Source: Escherichia sp. E4742 (GTDB taxonomy: Bacteria > Pseudomonadota > Gammaproteobacteria > Enterobacterales > Enterobacteriaceae). From it: 64,000 nucleotides of DNA. A model generated the notes under the pieces. That model searched no databases and was not told the DNA's origin. It was given only the letters and a program-made list of their open reading frames with translations. Position numbers and translations under genes: made by a program. This document shows positions 16,678 through 25,046 of the stretch, piece after piece. Every line of letters begins with the position of its first letter. The stretch's first letter is position 1. Location: assembly GCF_005843885.1 (NCBI RefSeq), contig NZ_CP040443.1, positions 2,976,001 to 3,040,000 on the forward strand, in the 5' to 3' direction.

Positions 16678-19494
16678 ATGAGTGACTATAAATCAACCCT
16701 GAATTTGCCGGAAACAGGGTTCCCGATGCGTGGCGATCTCGCCAAACGCGAACCGGGAATGCTGGCGCGTTGGACTGATGATGACCTGTACGGCATCATT
16801 CGTGCGGCTAAAAAAGGCAAAAAAACCTTCATTCTGCATGATGGCCCTCCATATGCGAATGGCAGCATTCATATTGGTCACTCGGTTAACAAGATTCTGA
16901 AAGACATAATCATCAAGTCCAAAGGACTTTCCGGTTATGACTCGCCGTATGTGCCTGGCTGGGACTGCCACGGTCTGCCGATCGAGCTGAAAGTAGAGCA
17001 GGAATACGGTAAGCCGGGTGAGAAATTCACCGCTGCTGAGTTCCGCGCAAAGTGCCGCGAATATGCTGCTACCCAGGTTGACGGTCAGCGCAAAGACTTT
17101 ATCCGTCTGGGCGTATTGGGCGACTGGTCGCACCCGTACCTGACCATGGACTTCAAAACTGAAGCCAACATCATCCGTGCGCTGGGCAAAATCATCGGCA
17201 ACGGTCACCTGCACAAAGGCGCGAAGCCGGTACACTGGTGCGTTGACTGCCGTTCTGCACTGGCGGAAGCGGAAGTTGAGTATTACGACAAAACTTCTCC
17301 GTCCATCGACGTTGCTTTCCAGGCGGTCGATCAGGATGCATTGAAAGCAAAATTTGGCGTCAGCAATGTTAACGGCTCAATTTCGCTGGTTATCTGGACC
17401 ACTACGCCGTGGACTCTGCCTGCGAACCGTGCAATCTCTATTGCACCAGACTTCGACTATGCGCTGGTACAGATTGACGGTCAGGCCGTGATTCTGGCGA
17501 AAGATCTGGTTGAAAGCGTAATGCAGCGTATCGGCGTGACCGATTACACCATTCTCGGCACGGTAAAAGGTGCGGAGCTTGAGCTGCTGCGCTTTACCCA
17601 TCCGTTTATGGGCTTCGACGTTCCGGCAATCCTTGGCGATCACGTTACGCTGGATGCTGGTACCGGTGCCGTTCACACCGCGCCAGGCCACGGTCCTGAC
17701 GACTATGTGATCGGTCAGAAATACGGTCTGGAAACCGCTAACCCGGTTGGCCCGGACGGCACTTATCTGCCGGGCACTTACCCGACGCTGGATGGCGTGA
17801 ACGTCTTCAAAGCGAATGACATCGTCGTTGCGCTGCTGCAGGAAAAAGGCGCGCTGCTGCACGTTGAGAAAATGCAGCACAGCTATCCGTGCTGCTGGCG
17901 TCACAAAACGCCGATCATCTTCCGCGCGACGCCGCAGTGGTTCGTCAGCATGGATCAGAAAGGTCTGCGTGCGCAGTCACTGAAAGAGATCAAAGGCGTG
18001 CAGTGGATCCCGGATTGGGGCCAGGCGCGTATCGAGTCGATGGTCGCTAACCGTCCTGACTGGTGTATCTCCCGTCAGCGCACCTGGGGCGTACCGATGT
18101 CACTGTTCGTGCATAAAGACACGGAAGAGCTGCATCCGCGTACCCTTGAACTGATGGAAGAAGTGGCAAAACGCGTTGAAGTTGACGGCATCCAGGCGTG
18201 GTGGGATCTCGATGCGAAAGAGATCCTGGGCGACGAAGCTGACCAGTATGTGAAGGTGCCGGATACGCTGGACGTATGGTTTGACTCCGGCTCTACCCAC
18301 TCTTCTGTTGTTGATGTGCGCCCGGAATTTGCCGGTCACGCCGCGGACATGTATCTGGAAGGTTCTGACCAGCACCGCGGCTGGTTCATGTCTTCCCTGA
18401 TGATCTCCACCGCGATGAAAGGCAAAGCGCCGTATCGTCAGGTACTGACCCACGGCTTTACCGTGGATGGTCAGGGTCGCAAGATGTCTAAATCCATCGG
18501 CAACACCGTTTCGCCGCAGGATGTGATGAACAAACTGGGCGCGGATATTCTGCGTCTGTGGGTGGCATCAACTGATTACACCGGTGAAATGGCCGTTTCT
18601 GACGAGATCCTGAAACGTGCTGCCGACAGCTATCGTCGTATCCGTAACACCGCACGCTTCCTGCTGGCAAACCTCAATGGTTTCGATCCGGCAAAAGATA
18701 TGGTGAAACCGGAAGAGATGGTGGTACTGGACAGATGGGCCGTAGGTTGTGCGAAAGCGGCACAGGAAGACATCCTCAAGGCGTACGAAGCATACGATTT
18801 CCACGAAGTGGTACAGCGTCTGATGCGCTTCTGCTCCGTTGAGATGGGGTCCTTCTACCTCGACATCATCAAAGACCGTCAGTACACCGCCAAAGCGGAC
18901 AGCGTGGCGCGTCGTAGCTGCCAGACTGCGCTGTATCATATCGCAGAAGCGCTGGTGCGCTGGATGGCACCAATCCTCTCCTTCACCGCTGATGAAGTGT
19001 GGGGCTACCTGCCGGGCGAACGTGAAAAATACGTCTTCACCGGTGAGTGGTACGAAGGTCTGTTTGGTCTGGCAGACAGTGAAGCGATGAACGATGCGTT
19101 CTGGGACGAGCTGTTGAAAGTGCGTGGCGAAGTGAACAAAGTCATTGAGCAAGCGCGTGCCGACAAGAAAGTGGGCGGCTCGCTGGAAGCGGCAGTGACG
19201 CTGTATGCAGAATCGGAACTGGCGGCGAAACTGACCGCGCTGGGCGATGAATTACGATTTGTCCTGTTGACCTCCGGCGCTACCGTTGCAGACTATAACG
19301 ACGCACCTGCTGATGCTCAGCAGAGCGAAGTACTCAAAGGGCTGAAAGTCGCGTTGGGTAAAGCCGAAGGTGAGAAGTGCCCACGCTGCTGGCACTACAC
19401 CCAGGATGTCGGCAAGGTGGCGGAACACGCAGAAATCTGCGGCCGCTGTGTCAGCAACGTCGCCGGTGACGGTGAAAAACGTAAGTTTGCCTGA
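16678..19494 (+). CDS. ileS: Isoleucyl-tRNA synthetase
   Basis: IleS charges tRNA-Ile with isoleucine and edits misacylated valine. The 938-residue class I enzyme has HIGH at 65-68 (GSIHIGHSVNK), the editing CP1 insert including GHGPDDYVIG, and the KMSKS loop (GRKMSKSIGNTV) near residue 602. A C-terminal zinc finger with two CxxC pairs (CPRCWHY and CGRCVSN) is intact. Its stop codon overlaps the lspA start by one base (TGATG), so translation of the two is likely coupled. Confidence 0.99.
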   Translation: MSDYKSTLNLPETGFPMRGDLAKREPGMLARWTDDDLYGIIRAAKKGKKTFILHDGPPYANGSIHIGHSVNKILKDIIIKSKGLSGYDSPYVPGWDCHGLPIELKVEQEYGKPGEKFTAAEFRAKCREYAATQVDGQRKDFIRLGVLGDWSHPYLTMDFKTEANIIRALGKIIGNGHLHKGAKPVHWCVDCRSALAEAEVEYYDKTSPSIDVAFQAVDQDALKAKFGVSNVNGSISLVIWTTTPWTLPANRAISIAPDFDYALVQIDGQAVILAKDLVESVMQRIGVTDYTILGTVKGAELELLRFTHPFMGFDVPAILGDHVTLDAGTGAVHTAPGHGPDDYVIGQKYGLETANPVGPDGTYLPGTYPTLDGVNVFKANDIVVALLQEKGALLHVEKMQHSYPCCWRHKTPIIFRATPQWFVSMDQKGLRAQSLKEIKGVQWIPDWGQARIESMVANRPDWCISRQRTWGVPMSLFVHKDTEELHPRTLELMEEVAKRVEVDGIQAWWDLDAKEILGDEADQYVKVPDTLDVWFDSGSTHSSVVDVRPEFAGHAADMYLEGSDQHRGWFMSSLMISTAMKGKAPYRQVLTHGFTVDGQGRKMSKSIGNTVSPQDVMNKLGADILRLWVASTDYTGEMAVSDEILKRAADSYRRIRNTARFLLANLNGFDPAKDMVKPEEMVVLDRWAVGCAKAAQEDILKAYEAYDFHEVVQRLMRFCSVEMGSFYLDIIKDRQYTAKADSVARRSCQTALYHIAEALVRWMAPILSFTADEVWGYLPGEREKYVFTGEWYEGLFGLADSEAMNDAFWDELLKVRGEVNKVIEQARADKKVGGSLEAAVTLYAESELAAKLTALGDELRFVLLTSGATVADYNDAPADAQQSEVLKGLKVALGKAEGEKCPRCWHYTQDVGKVAEHAEICGRCVSNVAGDGEKRKFA

Positions 19495-19988
19495 TGAGTC
19501 AATCGATCTGTTCAACAGGGCTACGCTGGCTGTGGCTGGTGGTGGTCGTGCTGATTATCGATCTGGGCAGCAAATACCTGATCCTCCAGAACTTTGCTCT
19601 GGGGGATACGGTCCCGCTGTTCCCGTCGCTTAATCTGCATTATGCGCGTAACTATGGCGCGGCGTTTAGCTTCCTTGCCGATAGCGGCGGCTGGCAGCGT
19701 TGGTTCTTTGCCGGTATTGCGATTGGTATTAGTGTGATCCTGACGGTGATGATGTATCGCTCGAAGGCTACGCAAAAGCTAAACAATATCGCTTACGCGC
19801 TGATTATTGGCGGCGCGCTGGGCAACCTGTTCGACCGTCTGTGGCACGGCTTTGTGGTCGATATGATCGACTTCTACGTCGGCGACTGGCACTTCGCCAC
19901 CTTCAACCTTGCCGATACTGCAATCTGTGTCGGTGCGGCACTGATTGTGCTGGAAGGTTTTTTGCCTTCTAAAGCGAAAAAACAATAA
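19494..19988 (+). CDS. lspA: Lipoprotein signal peptidase
   Basis: LspA is the inner-membrane aspartic protease that removes the signal peptide from diacylglyceryl-modified prolipoproteins. The 164-residue protein has four hydrophobic segments and both catalytic motifs: GNLFDRLWHGFVVDMIDF, and FNLADTAICVGA with the second Asp. It starts on the last base of the ileS stop, which is the arrangement known for E. coli. A REP element separates it from fkpB. Confidence 0.99.
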   Translation: MSQSICSTGLRWLWLVVVVLIIDLGSKYLILQNFALGDTVPLFPSLNLHYARNYGAAFSFLADSGGWQRWFFAGIAIGISVILTVMMYRSKATQKLNNIAYALIIGGALGNLFDRLWHGFVVDMIDFYVGDWHFATFNLADTAICVGAALIVLEGFLPSKAKKQ

Positions 19989-19995
19989 TAAACCC

Positions 19996-20027
19996 TGCCG
20001 GATAAGGCGTTTACGCCGCATCCGGCA
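19996..20027. repeat. REP element between lspA and fkpB
   Basis: A single imperfect palindrome, TGCCGGATAAGGCG followed by CGCCGCATCCGGCA, has the typical REP form. It lies inside the ileS operon and may stabilise upstream mRNA. Confidence 0.9.
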
Positions 20028-20056
20028 AAAATCCTCAAATACAAGAGCAAACCTGC

Positions 20057-20506
20057 ATGTCTGAATCTGTACAGAGCAATAGCGCCGTCCTGGTGCACTT
20101 CACGCTAAAACTCGACGATGGCACCACCGCCGAGTCTACCCGCAACAACGGTAAACCGGCGCTGTTCCGCCTGGGCGATGCTTCTCTTTCCGAAGGGCTG
20201 GAGCAACACCTGCTGGGGCTGAAAGTGGGCGATAAAACCACCTTCTCGCTGGAGCCTGATGCGGCGTTTGGCGTGCCGTCACCGGACCTGATTCAGTACT
20301 TCTCCCGCCGTGAGTTTATGGATGCAGGCGAGCCAGAAATTGGCGCAATTATGCTTTTTACCGCAATGGATGGCAGTGAGATGCCTGGCGTGATCCGCGA
20401 AATTAACGGCGACTCCATTACCGTTGATTTCAACCATCCGCTGGCCGGGCAGACCGTTCATTTTGATATTGAAGTGCTGGAAATCGATCCGGCACTGGAG
20501 GCGTAA
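20057..20506 (+). CDS. fkpB: FKBP-type peptidyl-prolyl isomerase
   Basis: FkpB (SlpA) is a cytosolic SlyD-like FKBP-type peptidyl-prolyl cis-trans isomerase and chaperone; it lacks the long His-rich tail of SlyD. The 149 residues show the FKBP core: [18 protein letters not shown] at the start, [26 protein letters not shown] around 55-80, then the inserted flap and [15 protein letters not shown] at the end. Its stop is one base before the ispH start, so the two are probably translationally coupled. Confidence 0.98.
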
Positions 20507-20507
20507 C

Positions 20508-21458
20508 ATGCAGATCCTGTTGGCCAACCCGCGTGGTTTTTGTGCCGGGGTAGACCGCGCTATCAGCATTGTTGAAAACGCGCTGGCCATTTACGGCGCA
20601 CCGATTTATGTCCGTCACGAAGTGGTACATAACCGCTACGTGGTCGATAGCCTGCGCGAGCGTGGGGCTATCTTTATTGAGCAGATCAGCGAAGTGCCGG
20701 ACGGCGCGATCCTGATTTTCTCCGCACATGGTGTTTCCCAGGCAGTCCGCAATGAAGCGAAAAGTCGCGATTTGACGGTATTTGACGCGACCTGTCCGCT
20801 GGTGACCAAAGTGCATATGGAAGTCGCGCGCGCCAGCCGTCGTGGCGAAGAGTCGATTCTCATCGGCCACGCCGGGCATCCGGAAGTGGAAGGTACGATG
20901 GGCCAGTACAGTAACCCGGAAGGGGGAATGTATCTGGTCGAATCGCCGGACGATGTGTGGAAACTGACGGTCAAAAACGAAGAGAAACTCTCCTTTATGA
21001 CCCAGACCACGCTATCGGTGGATGACACGTCTGATGTCATCGACGCACTGCGTAAACGCTTCCCGAAAATTGTCGGTCCGCGCAAAGATGACATCTGCTA
21101 CGCCACCACTAACCGTCAGGAAGCGGTACGCGCTCTGGCAGAACAGGCGGAAGTGGTACTGGTGGTAGGATCGAAAAACTCCTCCAACTCCAACCGTCTG
21201 GCGGAACTGGCCCAGCGTATGGGCAAGCGCGCGTTTTTGATTGACGATGCGACAGATATCCAGGAAGAGTGGGTGAAAGAGGCGAAATGCGTCGGTGTGA
21301 CTGCTGGCGCATCAGCTCCGGATATTCTGGTACAGAACGTAGTCGCACGTTTACAGCAGCTTGGCGGTGGCGAAGCCATCCCGCTGGAAGGCCGTGAAGA
21401 AAACATCGTTTTCGAAGTGCCGAAAGAGTTGCGTGTCGATATTCGTGAAGTCGATTAA
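20508..21458 (+). CDS. ispH: HMBPP reductase IspH
   Basis: IspH is the iron-sulfur enzyme that converts HMBPP to IPP and DMAPP, the last step of the MEP isoprenoid pathway. The three cluster cysteines are C12 (GFCAGVDRA), C96 (DATCPLVT) and C197 (DDICYATTNRQ). The start at 20508 (MQILLANPRG) gives 316 residues; a longer in-frame start at 20424 lies inside fkpB and is rejected. It is the last gene of the ribF-ileS operon and is followed by a hairpin with a T run. Confidence 0.99.
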   Translation: MQILLANPRGFCAGVDRAISIVENALAIYGAPIYVRHEVVHNRYVVDSLRERGAIFIEQISEVPDGAILIFSAHGVSQAVRNEAKSRDLTVFDATCPLVTKVHMEVARASRRGEESILIGHAGHPEVEGTMGQYSNPEGGMYLVESPDDVWKLTVKNEEKLSFMTQTTLSVDDTSDVIDALRKRFPKIVGPRKDDICYATTNRQEAVRALAEQAEVVLVVGSKNSSNSNRLAELAQRMGKRAFLIDDATDIQEEWVKEAKCVGVTAGASAPDILVQNVVARLQQLGGGEAIPLEGREENIVFEVPKELRVDIREVD

Positions 21459-21483
21459 GTCATTAGCAGCCTAAGTTATGCGA

Positions 21484-21512
21484 AAATGCCGGTCTTGTTA
21501 CCGGCATTTTTT
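21484..21512 (+). terminator. ispH terminator
   Basis: AAATGCCGGT pairs with ACCGGCATTT around TCTTGTT, followed by further T residues. Confidence 0.88.
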
Positions 21513-21523
21513 ATGGAGAAAAC

Positions 21524-22437
21524 ATGCGTTTACCTATTTTCCTCGATACTGACCCAGGCATTGACGATGCCGTCGCCATTGCCGCCGCGATTTTTGCCCC
21601 CGAGCTCGACCTGCAACTGATGACCACTGTCGCGGGTAATGTCTCGGTTGAGAAAACTACCCGCAACGCCCTGCAACTGCTGCATTTCTGGAATGCGGAG
21701 ATTCCGCTTGCCCAGGGAGCCGCCGTGCCGCTGGTGCGCGCACCGCGTAACGCAGCATCTGTGCATGGTGAATCGGGAATGGCTGGCTACGACTTTGTCG
21801 AGCACAACAGAAGCCCACTGGACAAACCCGCATTTCTGGCGATTCGTGATGCCCTGCTGCGTGCGCCTGAGCCTGTTACTCTGGTAGCCATCGGCCCGTT
21901 AACCAATATTGCGCTGTTACTTTCACAATGCCCGGAATGCAAACCGCATATTCGCCGTCTGGTGATCATGGGGGGTCTGCCGGTCGCGGCAACTGCACAC
22001 CAAACGCCGAGTTTAATATCGCTGCCGATCCTGAAGCGGCTGCATGTGTCTTCCGTAGTGGCATCGAAATCGTCATGTGCGGTCTGGATGTTACCAATCA
22101 GGCGGTGTTAACTCCTGATTATCTTGCTACATTGCCGGAGTTGAATCGCACCGGAAAAATGCTTCATGCACTGTTTAGCCACTACCGTAGCGGCAGTATG
22201 CAAAGCGGCCTGCGAATGCACGATCTCTGCGCTATCGCCTGGCTGGTGCGCCCGGACTTATTCACTCTCAAGCCGTGTTTTGTCGCGGTAGAAACGCAGG
22301 GCGAATTTACCTCAGGTACTACGGTTGTTGATATCGACGGTTGCTTGAGTAAACCTGCAAACGTGCAGGTGGCACTGGATCTGGATGTGAAAGGCTTCCA
22401 GCAGTGGGTGGCGGAAGTGCTGGCTCTGGCGTCGTAA
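21524..22437 (+). pseudogene. rihC: Ribonucleoside hydrolase RihC, frameshifted
   Basis: RihC hydrolyses purine and pyrimidine ribonucleosides to base and ribose. The N-terminal part is intact, with the nucleoside hydrolase Ca-binding motif LDTDPGIDDA at 7-16. After MGG near residue 151 the frame shifts: the original frame runs 41 wrong codons to a stop at 22111, while family sequence (SAGRGNCTPNAEFNIAADPEAA) resumes in another frame and continues to the normal end QQWVAEVLALAS at 22437. The span is 914 bases where an intact 304-residue gene needs 915. The break is at the G run 21970-21975. As read, the product lacks the C-terminal half with its active-site residues, so it should be inactive unless this is a sequencing error or is rescued by slippage. 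Confidence 0.92.
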
Positions 22438-22603
22438 CCTGTCACATGTTATCGGCATGCAGTCATTCATTGACTCATGCCTTTCACTGATATCCCTCCC
22501 TGTTTATCATTAATTTCTAATTATCAGCGTTTTTGGCTGGCGGCGTAGCGATGCGCTGGTTACTCTGAAAACGGTCTATGCAAATTAACAAAAGAGAATA
22601 GCT

Positions 22604-23425
22604 ATGCATGATGCAAACATCCGCGTTGCCATCGCGGGAGCCGGGGGGCGTATGGGCCGCCAGTTGATTCAGGCGGCGCTGGCATTAGAAGGCGTGCAGC
22701 TGGGCGCGGCGCTGGAGCGCGAAGGATCTTCTTTACTGGGCAGCGATGCTGGTGAACTGGCCGGAGTCGGAAAAACAGGCGTTACCGTGCAAAGCAGCCT
22801 CGACGCGGTAAAAGATGATTTTGATGTGTTTATCGATTTTACCCGTCCGGAAGGTACGCTGAACCATCTCGCTTTTTGTCGCCAGCATGGCAAAGGGATG
22901 GTGATTGGTACAACGGGTTTTGATGACGCTGGCAAACAAGCGATTCGTGACGCTGCCACAGATATTGCGATTGTCTTTGCCGCCAATTTTAGCGTTGGCG
23001 TTAACGTCATGCTTAAGCTGCTGGAGAAAGCCACTCAGGTAATGGGTGACTACACTGACATCGAAATTATCGAAGCACATCATCGACATAAAGTGGATGC
23101 GCCGTCAGGCACTGCGCTGGCAATGGGGGAGGCGATTGCCCACGCTCTTGATAAAGACCTGAAAGATTGCGCGGTCTACAGTCGTGAAGGCCATACTGGT
23201 GAACGTGTCCCTGGCACCATTGGTTTTGCCACTGTACGTGCGGGTGACATCGTGGGTGAACATACCGCCATGTTTGCCGATATCGGCGAACGTCTGGAGA
23301 TTACCCATAAGGCGTCCAGCCGCATGACATTTGCTAACGGTGCGGTAAGATCGGCATTGTGGCTAAATGGCAAGGAAAGTGGTCTTTTTGATATGCGAGA
23401 TGTCCTTGAACTCAATAGATTATAA
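22604..23425 (+). CDS. dapB: 4-hydroxy-tetrahydrodipicolinate reductase
   Basis: DapB reduces the product of DapA with NAD(P)H in lysine and diaminopimelate synthesis, so it feeds both protein and peptidoglycan. The 273-residue protein has the nucleotide-binding motif GAGGRMGRQL at 12-21 and the catalytic and substrate-binding signature EAHHRHKVDAPSGTAL near residues 157-172. It stands alone, with 166 bases separating it from rihC and a hairpin terminator after it. Confidence 0.99.
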   Translation: MHDANIRVAIAGAGGRMGRQLIQAALALEGVQLGAALEREGSSLLGSDAGELAGVGKTGVTVQSSLDAVKDDFDVFIDFTRPEGTLNHLAFCRQHGKGMVIGTTGFDDAGKQAIRDAATDIAIVFAANFSVGVNVMLKLLEKATQVMGDYTDIEIIEAHHRHKVDAPSGTALAMGEAIAHALDKDLKDCAVYSREGHTGERVPGTIGFATVRAGDIVGEHTAMFADIGERLEITHKASSRMTFANGAVRSALWLNGKESGLFDMRDVLELNRL

Positions 23426-23477
23426 CCACAAAACATTTGTATTGATGCAAAAATAACACATTTAATATATTGATTAT

Positions 23478-23507
23478 AAAGGGCTTTAATTTTTAGCCCT
23501 TTTATTT
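23478..23507 (+). terminator. dapB terminator
   Basis: AAAGGGCT pairs with AGCCCTTT across an A+T-rich loop, followed by TATTTTTC. Confidence 0.8.
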
Positions 23508-23588
23508 TTCTTGTTTCGTTTGTTGGTAATTAAAAAATGGCTAAAAACTAAAGTTTAGTTGCCTGTTTTTGTTGTTTTAATGTAAATT

Positions 23589-23604
23589 TTGACCATCTGG
23601 TCCA
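23589..23604 (+). promoter_or_regulatory. RutR-type site upstream of carAB
   Basis: TTGACCATCTGGTCCA is a near-palindrome matching the RutR consensus TTGACCAnnTGGTCAA. RutR binding at carAB P1 is known in E. coli. Confidence 0.8.
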
Positions 23605-23644
23605 CTTTTTTCTAAGGATTTTGGTTTTGTGCAATCTTCTTGCT

Positions 23645-23660
23645 GCGCAAGCGTTTTCCA
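23645..23660 (+). promoter_or_regulatory. PurR box upstream of carAB
   Basis: GCGCAAGCGTTTTCCA matches the PurR consensus ACGCAAACGTTTTCGT at most positions, in the region where PurR is known to act on carAB P1. Confidence 0.8.
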
Positions 23661-23831
23661 GAACTGGTTAGATGATCTTTTTGTCGGTTAATGCGATTAA
23701 AACATACATGAGCCATAAAATAACATAAAAAATCCCGCCATTAAGTTGACTTTTAGCGCACTTATATCCAGAATGCCGCCGTTTGCCAGAAATTCGTCGG
23801 TAAGCAGATTTGCATTGATTTACGTCATCAC

Positions 23832-23870
23832 TGTGAATTAATATGCAAATAAAGTGAGTGAATATTCTCT
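23832..23870 (+). promoter_or_regulatory. Tandem ArgR boxes at carAB P2
   Basis: Two 18-bp ARG boxes, TGTGAATTAATATGCAAA (23832-23849) and AGTGAGTGAATATTCTCT (23853-23870), are separated by 3 bases. They end just before the ribosome-binding site GGAGG and overlap the P2 promoter. Confidence 0.9.
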
Positions 23871-23880
23871 GGAGGGTGTT

Positions 23881-25029
23881 TTGATTAAGTCAGCGCTATT
23901 GGTTCTGGAAGACGGAACCCAGTTTCACGGTCGGGCCATAGGGGCAACAGGTTCGGCGGTTGGGGAAGTCGTTTTCAATACTTCAATGACCGGTTATCAA
24001 GAAATCCTCACTGATCCTTCCTATTCTCGTCAAATCGTTACTCTTACTTATCCCCATATTGGCAATGTCGGCACTAATGACGCCGATGAAGAATCCTCTC
24101 AGGTACATGCACAAGGTCTGGTGATTCGCGACCTGCCGCTGATTGCCAGCAACTTCCGCAACACCGAAGACCTCTCTTCTTACCTGAAGCGCCATAACAT
24201 CGTGGCGATTGCCGATATCGACACCCGTAAGCTGACGCGTTTACTGCGCGAGAAAGGCGCACAGAATGGCTGCATTATCGCGGGCGATAACCCGGATGCG
24301 GCGCTGGCATTAGAAAAAGCCCGCGCGTTCCCAGGCCTCAATGGTATGGATCTGGCAAAAGAAGTGACTACCGCAGAAGCCTATAGCTGGACACAAGGGA
24401 GCTGGACGCTGACCGGCGGCCTGCCAGAAGCGAAAAAAGAAGACGAGCTGCCGTTCCACGTCGTGGCTTACGATTTTGGTGCCAAGCGCAACATCCTGCG
24501 GATGCTGGTGGACAGAGGCTGTCGCCTGACCATCGTTCCGGCGCAAACATCTGCTGAAGATGTGCTGAAAATGAATCCGGACGGCATCTTCCTCTCCAAC
24601 GGTCCTGGCGACCCGGCCCCGTGTGATTACGCCATTACCGCCATCCAGAAATTCCTCGAAACCGACATCCCGGTATTCGGCATCTGCCTCGGCCATCAGC
24701 TGCTGGCGCTGGCGAGCGGTGCGAAGACCATCAAAATGAAATTTGGTCACCACGGCGGCAACCATCCGGTTAAAGATGTGGAGAAAAACGTGGTGATGAT
24801 CACCGCCCAGAACCACGGTTTTGCGGTGGACGAAGCAACATTACCTGCAAACCTGCGTGTTACACATAAATCCCTGTTCGACGGTACGTTACAGGGGATT
24901 CATCGCACCGATAAACCGGCGTTCAGCTTCCAGGGGCATCCTGAAGCCAGCCCAGGTCCACACGACGCAGCGCCGTTGTTCGACCACTTTATCGAGTTAA
25001 TTGAGCAGTACCGTAAAACCGCTAAGTAA
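23881..25029 (+). CDS. carA: Carbamoyl phosphate synthetase, small subunit
   Basis: CarA is the glutaminase subunit that supplies ammonia to CarB for carbamoyl phosphate, the shared precursor of arginine and pyrimidines. The C-terminal class I amidotransferase domain shows the nucleophile C269 in GICLGHQ and the His/Glu pair in QGHPEAS. The start is the TTG at 23881 with GGAGGGTGTT just upstream, giving 382 residues (MIKSALLVLEDG). An in-frame ATG at 23854 lies inside the second ArgR box and is rejected. carB follows after 17 bases. Confidence 0.98.
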   Translation: MIKSALLVLEDGTQFHGRAIGATGSAVGEVVFNTSMTGYQEILTDPSYSRQIVTLTYPHIGNVGTNDADEESSQVHAQGLVIRDLPLIASNFRNTEDLSSYLKRHNIVAIADIDTRKLTRLLREKGAQNGCIIAGDNPDAALALEKARAFPGLNGMDLAKEVTTAEAYSWTQGSWTLTGGLPEAKKEDELPFHVVAYDFGAKRNILRMLVDRGCRLTIVPAQTSAEDVLKMNPDGIFLSNGPGDPAPCDYAITAIQKFLETDIPVFGICLGHQLLALASGAKTIKMKFGHHGGNHPVKDVEKNVVMITAQNHGFAVDEATLPANLRVTHKSLFDGTLQGIHRTDKPAFSFQGHPEASPGPHDAAPLFDHFIELIEQYRKTAK

Positions 25030-25046
25030 TCAGGAGTAAAAGAGCC

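Larger units (their letters stand above)
23426..23880 (+). promoter_or_regulatory. carAB control region
   Basis: This 455-base region between dapB and carA carries the dapB hairpin and then the stacked carAB controls. Visible sites are a RutR-like box, a PurR box and two ArgR boxes, listed separately. By established knowledge there are two promoters: P1, controlled by pyrimidines and purines, and P2, repressed by arginine near the gene. Confidence 0.85.

Noticed and set aside
21928..22437. A separate 169-codon gene after rihC
   Set aside because: It is the displaced second half of rihC, continuous with nucleoside hydrolase sequence, and not an independent gene.
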